This document shows positions 33,509-41,941 of a DNA stretch of 64,000 nucleotides, one piece after another. Both the position numbers and the translations under genes were made by a program. Every line of letters begins with the position of its first letter. Within the stretch, counting starts at the first letter, position 1. The stretch comes from an uncultured Oscillospiraceae bacterium (GTDB lineage Bacteria; Bacillota; Clostridia; Oscillospirales; Oscillospiraceae): NCBI GenBank assembly GCA_947626345.1, contig CANQSF010000002.1:62001-126000 (forward strand). Direction: 5' to 3'. The notes below the pieces were generated by a model. That model was not told the DNA's origin. It worked only from the letters and a program-made list of their open reading frames with translations, and ran no database searches.

Positions 33509-34156
33509 TTACAGGTCCCGGTTTTCGTACCAGCGCACGGCCAGAAACCAGCTGCCGATGAACAGGGCCACGGGGATGATCGCTGCCAGGGCGATCAGAA
33601 CGGGGACAGGAATAGAGGGCAGGCTGAACGAGTCGAAGGGGAAGGTGCTGAAGAAAAAGCCCGCGCCGAAACCCACGGCGATGATAACGGCCAGGAAGAT
33701 GACCCGGCCCTTGTTGCTGCCCCAGCGGAACATGGCCGGCATGCTGAAGGCCGGGGCCAGCAGGCCCAGCACCGCCAATATCGCCAGCTGGACCCCCGCC
33801 TGGACCCAGAGCATGCGGCCCAGCAGGGCCAGCGTCACGAATATCACCGCGAACAGCGCCAGCACCACGCCGAAGCAGATGAGGGTGACGGCGTACTTGC
33901 TGCTCACCTGGTCCTTGCGGGTGGCGGGCAGGGCCTGGGAGTAGATGTTCCAGTGGCTGGCCTCGTCCAGCTGCACCAGGCTCATGCCCATCATGGAGCA
34001 CATGACCATGGAATACACGGACATGAACGAGCCCATATTGTTCTCGTCTGACCCGCCGGTGGCCACGGTCACCACGGCGGCCACCGCTACGAACAGCAGA
34101 TAGAACTTGCAGTTAATCCACGTCTGATACAGATCGGCCAAAAGCAGCGCTTTCAT
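33509..34156 (-). CDS. ABC-2 type transporter permease
   Basis: A 215-residue protein with about six hydrophobic helices, of the ABC-2 permease group that accompanies YtrA-regulated exporters. It starts MKALLLADLYQTWINCK and ends VRWYENRDL. AGGAGG is 7 bases before the ATG. Its ATG overlaps the ATPase stop (ATGA). Substrate unknown; relatives export peptides, antibiotics or cell-wall intermediates. Confidence 0.82.
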   Translation of the reverse strand: MKALLLADLYQTWINCKFYLLFVAVAAVVTVATGGSDENNMGSFMSVYSMVMCSMMGMSLVQLDEASHWNIYSQALPATRKDQVSSKYAVTLICFGVVLALFAVIFVTLALLGRMLWVQAGVQLAILAVLGLLAPAFSMPAMFRWGSNKGRVIFLAVIIAVGFGAGFFFSTFPFDSFSLPSIPVPVLIALAAIIPVALFIGSWFLAVRWYENRDL

Positions 34157-34998
34157 TGCATATCCTCCTTTACCAGCATCACGAACAGCTCCTCGATGGT
34201 GACCGGATGGACCTCCATGCCCGCCGGCAGCGCGTCCCGGACCACCAGCGCCTCCACGTGGTAGGGCGTCTCCCGCTTGCCCAGCACCGCCCCGGGGGCC
34301 AATTTCGCCAGCTCCTCGGCGGTGCATTGGACCAGGCCGTACTGCTCCAGCAGCTGGTCCTTCTCCCGGCACAGCAGCAGCTTCCCCTTATGGAGAAACG
34401 CGATGTAGTCGCACAGCTTCTCCAGGTCGCTGACGATGTGGGAGCTTATGAGGATAGACCGGCCCGGGTCCCGGGTGAAGTCGCTGAAAAGGTCTACCAC
34501 CTCGTCCCGCACCACCGGGTCCAGCCCGCCGGTGGGCTCGTCCAGGATGAGCAGCTTGGCGTCGTGGCTCATGGCCGCGGCGATGCCCAGCTTCATCTTG
34601 TTGCCCCGGCTCAGAGCGGAGAATTTCTTGTCCGTGGGGATGTCCAGGTCCCGCAGGTATTTTTCAAAGAGCGCCCGGTCCCAGTTTTCATAGGCCGCGG
34701 CCATGATCTTTCCGATCTGCCCGGCCTTCAGCCCGGCGGGGTAGCCCACGTCGTCCAGCACCACGCCGATGTCCTGCTTGGCCTGGCGCATATCCGGCCC
34801 GATGGGCGTGCCCAGCACCGTGGCGGAGCCGGCGTCCGGCTTCGTCAGGCCCAGCAGCAGCCGGATGGTGGTGCTCTTGCCGGCGCCGTTCTCTCCCACC
34901 AGGCCCATGATGCACCCGGCGGGCAGGGTCAGGTCCAGCCCGTCCAGGGTAAAGCCCTCATAGCGCTTGGTCAGTCCTCTTGTCTCGATGGCGTTCAT
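34153..34998 (-). CDS. ABC transporter ATP-binding protein (YtrB/BcrA-like)
   Basis: A 281-residue ATPase: Walker A GENGAGKST (residues 36-44), LSRGNKMKLG in the signature position (the family's usual Gly-Gly-Gln replaced by Arg-Gly-Asn), Walker B LLILDEPTGGLDP and ISSHIVSD. The LSRGNKMKL form is typical of ATPases in GntR-controlled exporters. The C-terminal 70 residues form an accessory domain. It is middle gene of a three-gene operon with overlaps on both sides. Confidence 0.88.
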   Translation of the reverse strand: MNAIETRGLTKRYEGFTLDGLDLTLPAGCIMGLVGENGAGKSTTIRLLLGLTKPDAGSATVLGTPIGPDMRQAKQDIGVVLDDVGYPAGLKAGQIGKIMAAAYENWDRALFEKYLRDLDIPTDKKFSALSRGNKMKLGIAAAMSHDAKLLILDEPTGGLDPVVRDEVVDLFSDFTRDPGRSILISSHIVSDLEKLCDYIAFLHKGKLLLCREKDQLLEQYGLVQCTAEELAKLAPGAVLGKRETPYHVEALVVRDALPAGMEVHPVTIEELFVMLVKEDMQ

Positions 34999-35375
34999 GT
35001 CTCGTCGCCCTCCTCCATGATCTGTATCATGTCCAGAATGTCTTGTTTCGTCAGGCCGCAGGTGGCGGCCAGACGGGACGCCTCCGCCAGGAGGGACTCG
35101 ATCCTTTTCAAATTCTCCTCCCGCAGAAGCTCCGTGTTTTTCGGCGCCACGAAGCACCCCTTGCCCGCTACGGTGTAGATGAAGCCCTCCCGCTCCAGCT
35201 CGTCGTAGGCGCGCTTGGTGGTGATGACGCTGATGCGCAGGTCCTTGGCCAGATTGCGGATGGAGGGAAGAAGTTCGTCCTCCCCCAGCGCGCCGCTGAT
35301 GATCTGCGCCTTGAGCTGGGCGTAGATCTGCTCATAGATCGGCGCGCCGCTCCGGTTGTCGATGAAGATGGTCAT
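34995..35375 (-). CDS. GntR-family transcriptional repressor (YtrA subfamily)
   Basis: A 126-residue regulator. The winged-helix GntR domain includes PIYEQIYAQLKAQIISGALGEDELLPSIRNLA and the recognition helix SVITTKRAYDELEREGFI. A short C-terminal helical region, typical of YtrA and lacking a ligand domain, follows. It leads the ABC exporter operon and overlaps the ATPase start. The promoter region holds AT-rich inverted repeats that may be its own operator. Confidence 0.92.
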   Translation of the reverse strand: MTIFIDNRSGAPIYEQIYAQLKAQIISGALGEDELLPSIRNLAKDLRISVITTKRAYDELEREGFIYTVAGKGCFVAPKNTELLREENLKRIESLLAEASRLAATCGLTKQDILDMIQIMEEGDET

Positions 35376-35397
35376 GACGGGTCCTCACTTTGAACTG

Positions 35398-35435
35398 TTC
35401 ATATACAGTATATACAGCTATAACGGCTATGTCAA
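35398..35435 (-). promoter_or_regulatory. Promoter and probable GntR operator of the exporter operon
   Basis: Minus strand TTGACA (35430-35435), 17 bases, TATACT (35407-35412). The -10 overlaps an AT-rich palindromic stretch (CTGTATATACTGTATATGAACAG), a plausible YtrA-type binding site for autoregulation. Confidence 0.68.
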
Positions 35436-35445
35436 TAGGGAGCGC

Positions 35446-35479
35446 AAAAAATTTCCGCCGCCCGGCGTGGGCGGCGGAA
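35446..35479 (-). terminator. Terminator of the flavodiiron protein gene
   Basis: Minus strand 11-bp stem TTCCGCCGCCC/GGGCGGCGGAA followed by ATTTTTT. Confidence 0.85.
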
Positions 35480-35494
35480 GGGGTCAGCAGAGCT

Positions 35495-36658
35495 TTACGC
35501 CAGGATGGCGTCGGCCAGGGCCTCCAGGGCGGGGATATCGGCATCCTTCAGGGCGGAGGTGATGGTGACCACCGGCTCCACCTGAGTGATGTTTTTCATG
35601 GTGTCCACCACCGCCTTCATGGTCTTGGCGGCGGAGGGGGCCCAGGAGCCGTTCTGCACATAGCCCACCGTCCGGTTCTGGTAGGCCTTGGCGGCCAGGT
35701 GGTGGAGGAAGTCGTCCATGGGCGGGAACACGCCGGCGTCGTAGCTGGCGGCGGCCAGGATCAGCTTGCCGTAGCGGAAGGCGTCCTCCACGGCCTCGGC
35801 CATGTCGTCCCGGCTCAGATCGAACAGGGAGACCTTCTTCGCGCCCTTCTTCTCCAGGATCTCCGCCAGCACCTTCGCCGCGTGGAGGGTGTGGCCGTGG
35901 ATGGAGGCGCAGGCGATGGTGACGCCCTCGTCCTCCGGCTGGTAGCTGCTCCACAGCTGGTACTTGCCGATATAGAAGCCCAGGTTTTCGGTGAGGATGG
36001 GCCCGTGCAGCGGGCAGATGATCTTCACGTCCGCGCCGGCCAGCTTCTTGAGAAGGGTCTGGACCGGGCCGCCGTACTTGCCCACGATATTGAAGTAATA
36101 CCGCCGGGCCTCGCAGGTCCAGTCCTCGTCGGCGTGGCGCACGCCGAACTTGCCAAAGGCGTCGGCGGAGAAGAGCACGCCCTCGCTGGATTCGAAGCTC
36201 ACCATGGCCTCCGGCCAGTGGACCATGGGGGCCAGGAAGAAGGTGAGGCTGTGGCTGCCCAGGGAGAGGGTGCTGCCCTCGCCCACGGTCACCAGCCGGT
36301 CCTCCGGCAGGGGCAGGCCGGGGAAGAACTGGCCCAGCAGGGTGAAGGTCTTTTTATTGCCCACCAGCTTCATGTCGGGGTACCGCTCCGCCAGCAGCTG
36401 GATGGACCCGGCGTGGTCCGGCTCCATGTGGTGGATCACCAGATAGTCCGGCGTCTTGCCGGCCAGGGCCTCGGTGACGTTTTCCAGCCACTGGACAGCG
36501 CCCCGGGGGTCCACCGTGTCCATGACGGCGATCTTCTCGTCGAAAATGATATAGGAATTGTAGGCCATACCGTTGGGCACATGGTACTGGCTCTCAAACA
36601 GGTCGATGTTCTTGTCGTCCACGCCCACATAGGCGATGGCTTTGGTGATGGTTTCCAT
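35495..36658 (-). CDS. FprA-family A-type flavoprotein (flavodiiron O2/NO reductase)
   Basis: A 387-residue protein with an N-terminal metallo-beta-lactamase-like di-iron domain and a C-terminal flavodoxin domain (from about residue 245). Iron ligands are in HHMEPDHAG, an Asp in FSADAFGKFG and a His in CPLHGPI. The FMN loop is ASIHGHTLHAAK. These enzymes reduce oxygen to water (or NO to N2O) and protect anaerobes. The ATG at 36658 follows GGGAGG. Promoter and terminator indicate a single-gene unit. Confidence 0.92.
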   Translation of the reverse strand: METITKAIAYVGVDDKNIDLFESQYHVPNGMAYNSYIIFDEKIAVMDTVDPRGAVQWLENVTEALAGKTPDYLVIHHMEPDHAGSIQLLAERYPDMKLVGNKKTFTLLGQFFPGLPLPEDRLVTVGEGSTLSLGSHSLTFFLAPMVHWPEAMVSFESSEGVLFSADAFGKFGVRHADEDWTCEARRYYFNIVGKYGGPVQTLLKKLAGADVKIICPLHGPILTENLGFYIGKYQLWSSYQPEDEGVTIACASIHGHTLHAAKVLAEILEKKGAKKVSLFDLSRDDMAEAVEDAFRYGKLILAAASYDAGVFPPMDDFLHHLAAKAYQNRTVGYVQNGSWAPSAAKTMKAVVDTMKNITQVEPVVTITSALKDADIPALEALADAILA

Positions 36659-36691
36659 GGCTCGTCCTCCCGTATTGATCTCCAAGTGAGT

Positions 36692-36720
36692 ATTGTATCA
36701 TCTCGCGAGGGCTTTGTAAA
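36692..36720 (-). promoter_or_regulatory. Promoter of the flavodiiron protein gene
   Basis: Minus strand TTTACA (36715-36720), 17 bases, TACAAT (36692-36697). Confidence 0.75.
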
Positions 36721-36741
36721 GGCGGGCCATGCGGAAAAAGG

Positions 36742-36770
36742 TTGCAATCGCCCGTGGATAATGGTAAACT
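36742..36770 (+). promoter_or_regulatory. Promoter of the 132-aa membrane protein gene
   Basis: TTGCAA (36742-36747), 17 bases, TAAACT (36765-36770). Confidence 0.7.
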
Positions 36771-36823
36771 GTCACAGGAATAACAAAAACTATGGAACAG
36801 CCAAATCATAAGGAGGGACAAAA

Positions 36824-37222
36824 ATGAAGCCCAATACTCTTTTGAAGGTCGTCAGCATCGTGTATATCATCGTCAGCGCCCTGGGCATCCTGCTGGGCCT
36901 GCTGGTCGCCATCCTGGGCGGAGCCGTGCTGGGCGCGGCCTCGGAGAGCCTTGGCGTGGGCCTGGCGGTAGGCGGTTCGCTGGGCGTCCTGCTCCTGGCG
37001 GGCAGCGCTCTGAGCCTGGCCGCCGGCATCGTGGGCGTGAAGGGCAAGTTCCGCGGGGCCAAGGTGCTGGGCATCATCATCCTGGTGCTTGGCGTCATCG
37101 GCTCCGTCAGCTCGCTGTTCACCACCCTGGACCTGAAGTCCGCCATCGTGCCCGCGCTGCTGGAGCTGATCCTGCCGGTGCTGTACGTGATCGGCGCCTT
37201 CAAGGGCCCGGCCGCGGAGTAA
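36824..37222 (+). CDS. Small four-helix membrane protein of unknown function
   Basis: A 132-residue, very hydrophobic protein with four predicted helices (about residues 7-34, 45-68, 80-100 and 105-127) rich in Gly, Leu, Val and Ala. It resembles DUF4064-type proteins in layout, but I cannot assign a family. AAGGAGGG is 6 bases before the ATG. It has its own promoter and a strong terminator. Confidence 0.75.
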   Translation: MKPNTLLKVVSIVYIIVSALGILLGLLVAILGGAVLGAASESLGVGLAVGGSLGVLLLAGSALSLAAGIVGVKGKFRGAKVLGIIILVLGVIGSVSSLFTTLDLKSAIVPALLELILPVLYVIGAFKGPAAE

Positions 37223-37259
37223 GCGCGCCCAGGACCCGGTCCGCCGGAGAGCGATCCAG

Positions 37260-37299
37260 GGATCAGGGCCCGGCAGAATGGCCGGGCCCTGATCCTTTT
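37260..37299 (+). terminator. Terminator after the 132-aa membrane protein
   Basis: 15-bp perfect stem GGATCAGGGCCCGGC/GCCGGGCCCTGATCC with a six-base loop, followed by TTTTC. Confidence 0.87.
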
Positions 37300-37355
37300 C
37301 TGTGCCGCGGGACGGGTCTGCCCGGCGGCGCATAGGATGGAACGGACACAGGCGA

Positions 37356-37384
37356 TTGCAAAACGGCCGCAGCCGTGGTATACT
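37356..37384 (+). promoter_or_regulatory. Promoter of the sortase gene
   Basis: TTGCAA (37356-37361), 17 bases, TATACT (37379-37384). Confidence 0.75.
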
Positions 37385-37443
37385 GACTAGAAGCAGATAT
37401 AACGCACTTTCCCCCTGGGGGAGATGGGATAGGAGGCGCAGCG

Positions 37444-38580
37444 ATGGCAGAGGGAGGACGGCATCTTCGCCCTGGACCGGAGGAGCAGCCGGCACGGCAG
37501 CCCCGCCGGCAGGCGTCCCGCGAGCCGGCCCGCGACAGTCGGGAGGAGCCGGTGAGCCGGCGTGCCCGGCCCGCGGAGGAGCCCGCGCCCCGGCGCGCCA
37601 CCCGGCCTGCCCAGGAGCAAGCGCCACGGCGCGCCCGGCCCGCCCAGGAGCAGCCGCCACGACGCGCCCGCCCTGCCCAGGAGCCGGTCCGCGATCCGTG
37701 GGAGGAGCCCGCGCCCCGGCGTCCCCGCCGGGTGGAGGTGGAGCCTCCGTCCTATCGGCGGCGCCGCCGCCGGAGCAGGTGGCTGTCCAAGCAGAACCTT
37801 CCCCTGATCCTGCTGGTGGTGGTGCTGGTGGGCGGGATACTCTTCGCCGGCGGAAAGCTGGCGGGGATCATGCTCAACTACCACCGGGACCGCACCGCCT
37901 ATAACGAGCTGGCCGACGCGGCCATCTCCTCCCTGGCGGAGCCGGACGTCACCACCCCGCCGGACGTCACGCCGGACCCCGGCCAGCCGGAGACCCCCGT
38001 CCGCTCGGAGGTGCCCATCCAGGTGGACTGGGACCTGCTGCGGGAGAAAAACAGCGACATCGTGGGGTGGCTGTACGACGCCGGCAACATCAGCTATCCG
38101 GTGATGCAGACCAGCGACAACAGCTATTACCTGCACCGGGGCTGGGACAAACAGCCCAACACCGCCGGCAGCCTCTTCGCCGACACCAACGTCTCCGTGG
38201 GCGCGACCTACAGCAACTTCCTCATCTACGGCCACAACATGAAGGACGGCTCCATGTTCGCCCCCATCATGAAATACGTGGATCAGTCCTATTACAGCGA
38301 CCACCCCACGATGTACTATCTGACGCCCTGGCAGAATTACCGGGTGGAGCTGATCGCCGCCCACATCGTGGAGTCCACGCTGAACAACTTCCCCACCTAC
38401 TTCGCCAGCGACAGCGAGTATCAGAACTACCTAGACAACATCACATCCCATTCCTTCTTCCGGACCAACGCCCGCGTCACCACGGAGTACCAGCTGATCA
38501 CCCTGTCCACCTGCGATTACTCCTCCGGCTACAGCGACCCGCGGTTTTTGCTGCACGGGATGCTGGTGCCCATCCAGTAA
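37444..38580 (+). CDS. Class B sortase with long Arg/Pro-rich cytoplasmic N-terminus
   Basis: A 378-residue transpeptidase. Residues 1-113 are an unusual basic, proline-rich region with RPAQEQxPRRA-type repeats. One transmembrane helix follows (about 119-142). The sortase domain starts near 190, with His264 (IYGHNMKDGSMF), Cys357 (TLSTCDYSSG) and Arg367 (DPRFLLHG). Class B sortases attach surface proteins to peptidoglycan or assemble pili. AGGAGG is 8 bases before the ATG. No obvious sorting-signal substrate is encoded nearby. Confidence 0.92.
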   Translation: MAEGGRHLRPGPEEQPARQPRRQASREPARDSREEPVSRRARPAEEPAPRRATRPAQEQAPRRARPAQEQPPRRARPAQEPVRDPWEEPAPRRPRRVEVEPPSYRRRRRRSRWLSKQNLPLILLVVVLVGGILFAGGKLAGIMLNYHRDRTAYNELADAAISSLAEPDVTTPPDVTPDPGQPETPVRSEVPIQVDWDLLREKNSDIVGWLYDAGNISYPVMQTSDNSYYLHRGWDKQPNTAGSLFADTNVSVGATYSNFLIYGHNMKDGSMFAPIMKYVDQSYYSDHPTMYYLTPWQNYRVELIAAHIVESTLNNFPTYFASDSEYQNYLDNITSHSFFRTNARVTTEYQLITLSTCDYSSGYSDPRFLLHGMLVPIQ

Positions 38581-38595
38581 GCGTCTATAAAAATA

Positions 38596-38632
38596 AAAAG
38601 GCCGGACGGCTCACGCCGTCCGGTCCTTTTTG
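38596..38632. terminator. Bidirectional terminator between sortase and YfhO-like genes
   Basis: AAAAAGG, a 9-bp stem CCGGACGGC/GCCGTCCGG with a TCAC loop, then TCCTTTTT. A-runs and T-runs on both sides serve the two convergent genes. Confidence 0.85.
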
Positions 38633-41190
38633 CGCCGCTGCCGGAGCGCCGTCCCCATACAGACGGCGGCGGCCAGGGCGCTGATACACCCGCCGGGGAT
38701 GAGCCCGGGGGAGACGTAGCGCATGTCCAGGGTGTGGCTGCCCGGCGAGACGGGGATGGCAGTGAGGCAGTCCTGGATCTGCTCCGGCTGCACCCGCTCC
38801 CCGTCCAGGCTGATCCGCCACGCCCCGTCCCAGGGCAGGGTGAGCACCAGCAGCTCGTCCCCCTCCCCGGTGGTGAAGCGGCCGGTGTAGTGGCTGCCGG
38901 AGAGCTTGGTCAGCGGGCAGTCCCCCGGGGCGATGGCCTCCCGGTAGGCGGCCAGCGTCTGGGCGGACTCCGTGGCGAAGGCGGCCCCTGTGAGGGTCAT
39001 GGCGGAGCCGGCCTGGAGCCGGACGGTCACCCGCTCCCCGGCGGCGAAGTCGCCCAGATACAGGCTGCCGTTCATCTGGGCGGTGCCGTAAAGGGCGCAG
39101 AAGCGGTCGTTCACGAACACCGTGACGCCGGGGAAGTCCTCCAGATGGAACTGGCCGTACAGGGGGCCGTCCGCCGCCGCCTCCACGGTGTAGGTCACGG
39201 AGCCGGAGGATGCGCCGTCCGCCAGCTCGTAGCGGCCGCCGCCGGCGTCCGCCAGAGCCTCCGTGTCCAGGGAGAGCACCGTCCCGGCGGTGAAGATGGC
39301 CCGGCCCACCTCCGGGGCCGCGGCGGCGAACAGCCCGTCCAGATAGGTAAAGCAGTCCGCCCCCTCCACCGGCCGGGCCATGGCGGCGTCTGCCGTCCAG
39401 CCCAGGGGCAGGGCCCAGGGGTCCCGCCAGGTGGTATAGGCCCCGGCGGAGCCCAGGGCCTCGTAGGGCTTGGTCATATCCGCGGCGGTGACGAAGCCCA
39501 CGCTGAGGAAGCTGTCCGCCGCGGCGGTGACGCCGGGGCCGTACAGGGCGAAGAGGTCCTTATATCGGTTCAGGCCCAGCCGGGCCAGAAAGTCCAGGTT
39601 CTTCTGGGGCAGGGTGGAGCCATAGTGGGTCAGCCCGTCGTAGCCGAAGAGCATGCTCTCGCACCGGTCCATGGCGAAGCTGTCCGGGCTCTCCGTGCGG
39701 ATGAGCTGCCCGTCGGTGTCCGCGTATGCCAGGGCCGCGGCCTTGTCCGTGACGTAGGCCGCCCACTGGGCCGGATCGGCGGAGCTGGCGGTGAGCTGGG
39801 AGAAGGTCTCGGCGGCGTTCTGGCCCAGCTCCGCGGCGTGGAGCACCACCAGCAGCGCCGCGGCCACGGCCGCGGCATGCCGGCCCTGGCCCGGCCGCAG
39901 GATGAGATACAGCGCTCCGGCGCAGGCCGCCGAGAGGGCGACGGTGCCCGGGACGACGGAGGCGTCGATGAAGGGGTACGTCCGGCCGATGAAGGCCAGG
40001 GCCGCGCTGAGCGCCGTCAGCGCCGGGATCAGCAGCAGATGCCAGGGCCGTGCGCCCTGCCGCAGGCCGGCCAGGGCCCCGTCCGCCCCGGCGATGAGAA
40101 GGAAGCTGAAAAGGAAGCTGTAGCGGTAATTGTACCAGGTGGGCACGTTCATGCCGTGCCAGACCAGGTCCGCCGCCGAGATGAGGAAGGACAGCCCGAT
40201 CACCGCCGTCAGCCCCGCCATGGCCAGCCGCCGGCGCAGGGGCGCCGTCCTGTTCAGCAGATACATCCCCGCCAGTCCCACCGTCACCGTGCCGCAGAAG
40301 ATGTTGGGCAGGCCCACAGGGGTCAGCTCCTCGTAGTTGAAGGCCCCGGGGAACAGCTTGGAGAAGAGGGCGCGGGGATCGAACTTGGCCGTGAGGGTGA
40401 ACGCCTCCAGACCGAGGCCCGCCTTGCCTCCCATCAGGGACATGGCCGCGGGCAGCAGCGTCCCCGCCGCCAGCGCCCCCGCCGCCAGACTGGCCAGGGC
40501 GAAGGCCCCCAGCCGGCCCGGCACGCTGCCCCGGGCGGGACGGGTCCCGGCCAGCAGCTCCGCCAGGAAGAACAGCACCGAAAAAAGGCACAGGATATAG
40601 CCGGTGTAAAAGTTGCAGACCAGCGCCGCCGCCAGGCTCAGGATGTAGGTCCACCTGCCCCGGCCCTCCGCCAGCCGGGAGATGCCCAGCGCCACGACGG
40701 GAAGCAGGATCACGCAGTCCTGCCACAGGTAGTTGATGGCGTAGGCGCACATGTACCCCGTCATGCCATAGGCCGCCGCGGGGATCAGGATCCGCCAGCC
40801 GTAGCCCCGGCGCTGGCCGCAGTAGACCGCCATGGTCAGCCCGCACAGCCCCACCCGCAGGATGTACAGCGCGCTCACCGCCTCCAGCATCCGCTCCCGG
40901 GGGAACAGGCAGGTCAGCGCGTCCAAGGGGCTGGCCAGATAGTAGGTGATCACGCCCATCATGTTGCCACCCAGGGCCATGCCGGGCATGTACAGCGCGC
41001 TGGCCCGGCCGGCGAGCACGTCACGCAGGGAGTAGAGGAACGCCGCGTACTGCTGGGACATGTCCAGCACGCCCAAGCTCCGGCTGCCGAAGGGACAGAT
41101 CCCGCCCAGGGCGAACACCAGCGTCATCAGTCCTGTCGGCAGCAGGAATGACGCCGCCAGGACCCGGGATCGTTTTGCCTTGCTGTTCAT
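38611..41190 (-). CDS. YfhO-family polytopic membrane protein (GT-C-like)
   Basis: An 859-residue protein with about 12-13 helices in the first 480 residues, a large extracytoplasmic region (about 480-820) and a final helix. The N-terminus (GVLDMSQQYAAFLYSL; PFGSRSLG) matches YfhO proteins. In Bacillus, YfhO is needed for GlcNAc decoration of lipoteichoic acid and is thought to be the membrane sugar transferase. It has its own promoter (41256-41284) and lies next to, but outside, the large polysaccharide operon. Its stop lies inside the shared terminator. Confidence 0.85.
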   Translation of the reverse strand: MNSKAKRSRVLAASFLLPTGLMTLVFALGGICPFGSRSLGVLDMSQQYAAFLYSLRDVLAGRASALYMPGMALGGNMMGVITYYLASPLDALTCLFPRERMLEAVSALYILRVGLCGLTMAVYCGQRRGYGWRILIPAAAYGMTGYMCAYAINYLWQDCVILLPVVALGISRLAEGRGRWTYILSLAAALVCNFYTGYILCLFSVLFFLAELLAGTRPARGSVPGRLGAFALASLAAGALAAGTLLPAAMSLMGGKAGLGLEAFTLTAKFDPRALFSKLFPGAFNYEELTPVGLPNIFCGTVTVGLAGMYLLNRTAPLRRRLAMAGLTAVIGLSFLISAADLVWHGMNVPTWYNYRYSFLFSFLLIAGADGALAGLRQGARPWHLLLIPALTALSAALAFIGRTYPFIDASVVPGTVALSAACAGALYLILRPGQGRHAAAVAAALLVVLHAAELGQNAAETFSQLTASSADPAQWAAYVTDKAAALAYADTDGQLIRTESPDSFAMDRCESMLFGYDGLTHYGSTLPQKNLDFLARLGLNRYKDLFALYGPGVTAAADSFLSVGFVTAADMTKPYEALGSAGAYTTWRDPWALPLGWTADAAMARPVEGADCFTYLDGLFAAAAPEVGRAIFTAGTVLSLDTEALADAGGGRYELADGASSGSVTYTVEAAADGPLYGQFHLEDFPGVTVFVNDRFCALYGTAQMNGSLYLGDFAAGERVTVRLQAGSAMTLTGAAFATESAQTLAAYREAIAPGDCPLTKLSGSHYTGRFTTGEGDELLVLTLPWDGAWRISLDGERVQPEQIQDCLTAIPVSPGSHTLDMRYVSPGLIPGGCISALAAAVCMGTALRQRRKKDRTA

Positions 41191-41255
41191 GGGCGGCCCT
41201 CCGGAAGCGATAGTCTCCGCCCGCCCCGGGGACAGGCGGGAGCGGGAGCATCCCT

Positions 41256-41284
41256 ATTATAGCAAATCTTCCCCGCCGGGACAA
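41256..41284 (-). promoter_or_regulatory. Promoter of the first YfhO-like gene
   Basis: Minus strand TTGTCC (41279-41284), 17 bases, TATAAT (41256-41261). Confidence 0.72.
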
Positions 41285-41306
41285 GATGTCCCGGGAGCGG
41301 GAAAAC

Positions 41307-41335
41307 TTGACACGCTATGGCGTATCGGGTATAAT
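41307..41335 (+). promoter_or_regulatory. Promoter of the small lipoprotein gene
   Basis: TTGACA (41307-41312), 17 bases, TATAAT (41330-41335): perfect consensus. Confidence 0.88.
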
Positions 41336-41392
41336 ATAACGGATATTGTGTAAACCAAACCCATCGGACAGCATATGCAAAGGAGATCTATC

Positions 41393-41821
41393 ATGAAAAG
41401 ATACGCAGCGCTGCTCATTGCGCTTTGTATGGTATTGACCCTGTGTGCCTGCGGCTCCGGCGGCAACGAGCCCAAGGCCGACGCCGGCCAGCCCACCGAG
41501 ATGCCCTCTGTGACCGCGCCTCCCGCCGGGGAGGAGAGCGGCGGCGATATGGTGGCCGCGGACGACAACAAGGCCCCCGACGCCGACCTGTCCGGCGGCT
41601 CCGACCTCACCAGCGAGGAGGCCCAGCTGGCCCTGAGCCTGGTGGGCCAGGACGTCTCCCAGCTGATCGAACAGATCGGCGAGCCGGGCAGCACCTACTA
41701 TGCCGCCAGCTGCATCGCCCCGGACGGCGGGGCGGAGGACGGACAGCTCCGCTATGACGGCTTCACCGTCACCACCCTCCGCTATCCCGACGGGCAGGAG
41801 ATCATCATGGGGGTATACTGA
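41393..41821 (+). CDS. Small secreted lipoprotein of unknown function
   Basis: A 142-residue lipoprotein: signal peptide ending VLTLCAC (Cys20), a disordered acidic/proline linker (about residues 22-75) and a compact C-terminal domain (ALSLVGQDVSQLIEQIGEPGSTYYAASC...DGFTVTTLRYPDGQEIIMGVY). The last domain has a BLIP/SmpA-like look, but I do not name a family. AAAGGAG is 8 bases before the ATG at 41393. A consensus promoter suggests strong expression. Confidence 0.8.
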   Translation: MKRYAALLIALCMVLTLCACGSGGNEPKADAGQPTEMPSVTAPPAGEESGGDMVAADDNKAPDADLSGGSDLTSEEAQLALSLVGQDVSQLIEQIGEPGSTYYAASCIAPDGGAEDGQLRYDGFTVTTLRYPDGQEIIMGVY

Positions 41822-41835
41822 GCATAAGCATGAAC

Positions 41836-41868
41836 GCCGCCGCTTCCCCCGGGAAGCGGCGGCCTTTC
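41836..41868 (+). terminator. Terminator after the small lipoprotein
   Basis: 13-bp stem GCCGCCGCTTCCC/GGGAAGCGGCGGC followed by CTTTCT; the T tract is short, so read-through into the flippase gene is possible. Confidence 0.65.
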
Positions 41869-41941
41869 TAAGGGGGACAGGCCCGTCCCCGGCACACATC
41901 ACCGGCGCGGGAGCGCGCCACGGCGGCAGAGGAGAAGCGCT

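Noticed and set aside
38734..41151. An 805-residue open frame opposite the YfhO-like gene
   Set aside because: Gly/Ala/Arg/Gln-rich antisense translation of a GC-rich gene, without a ribosome site or recognisable fold.
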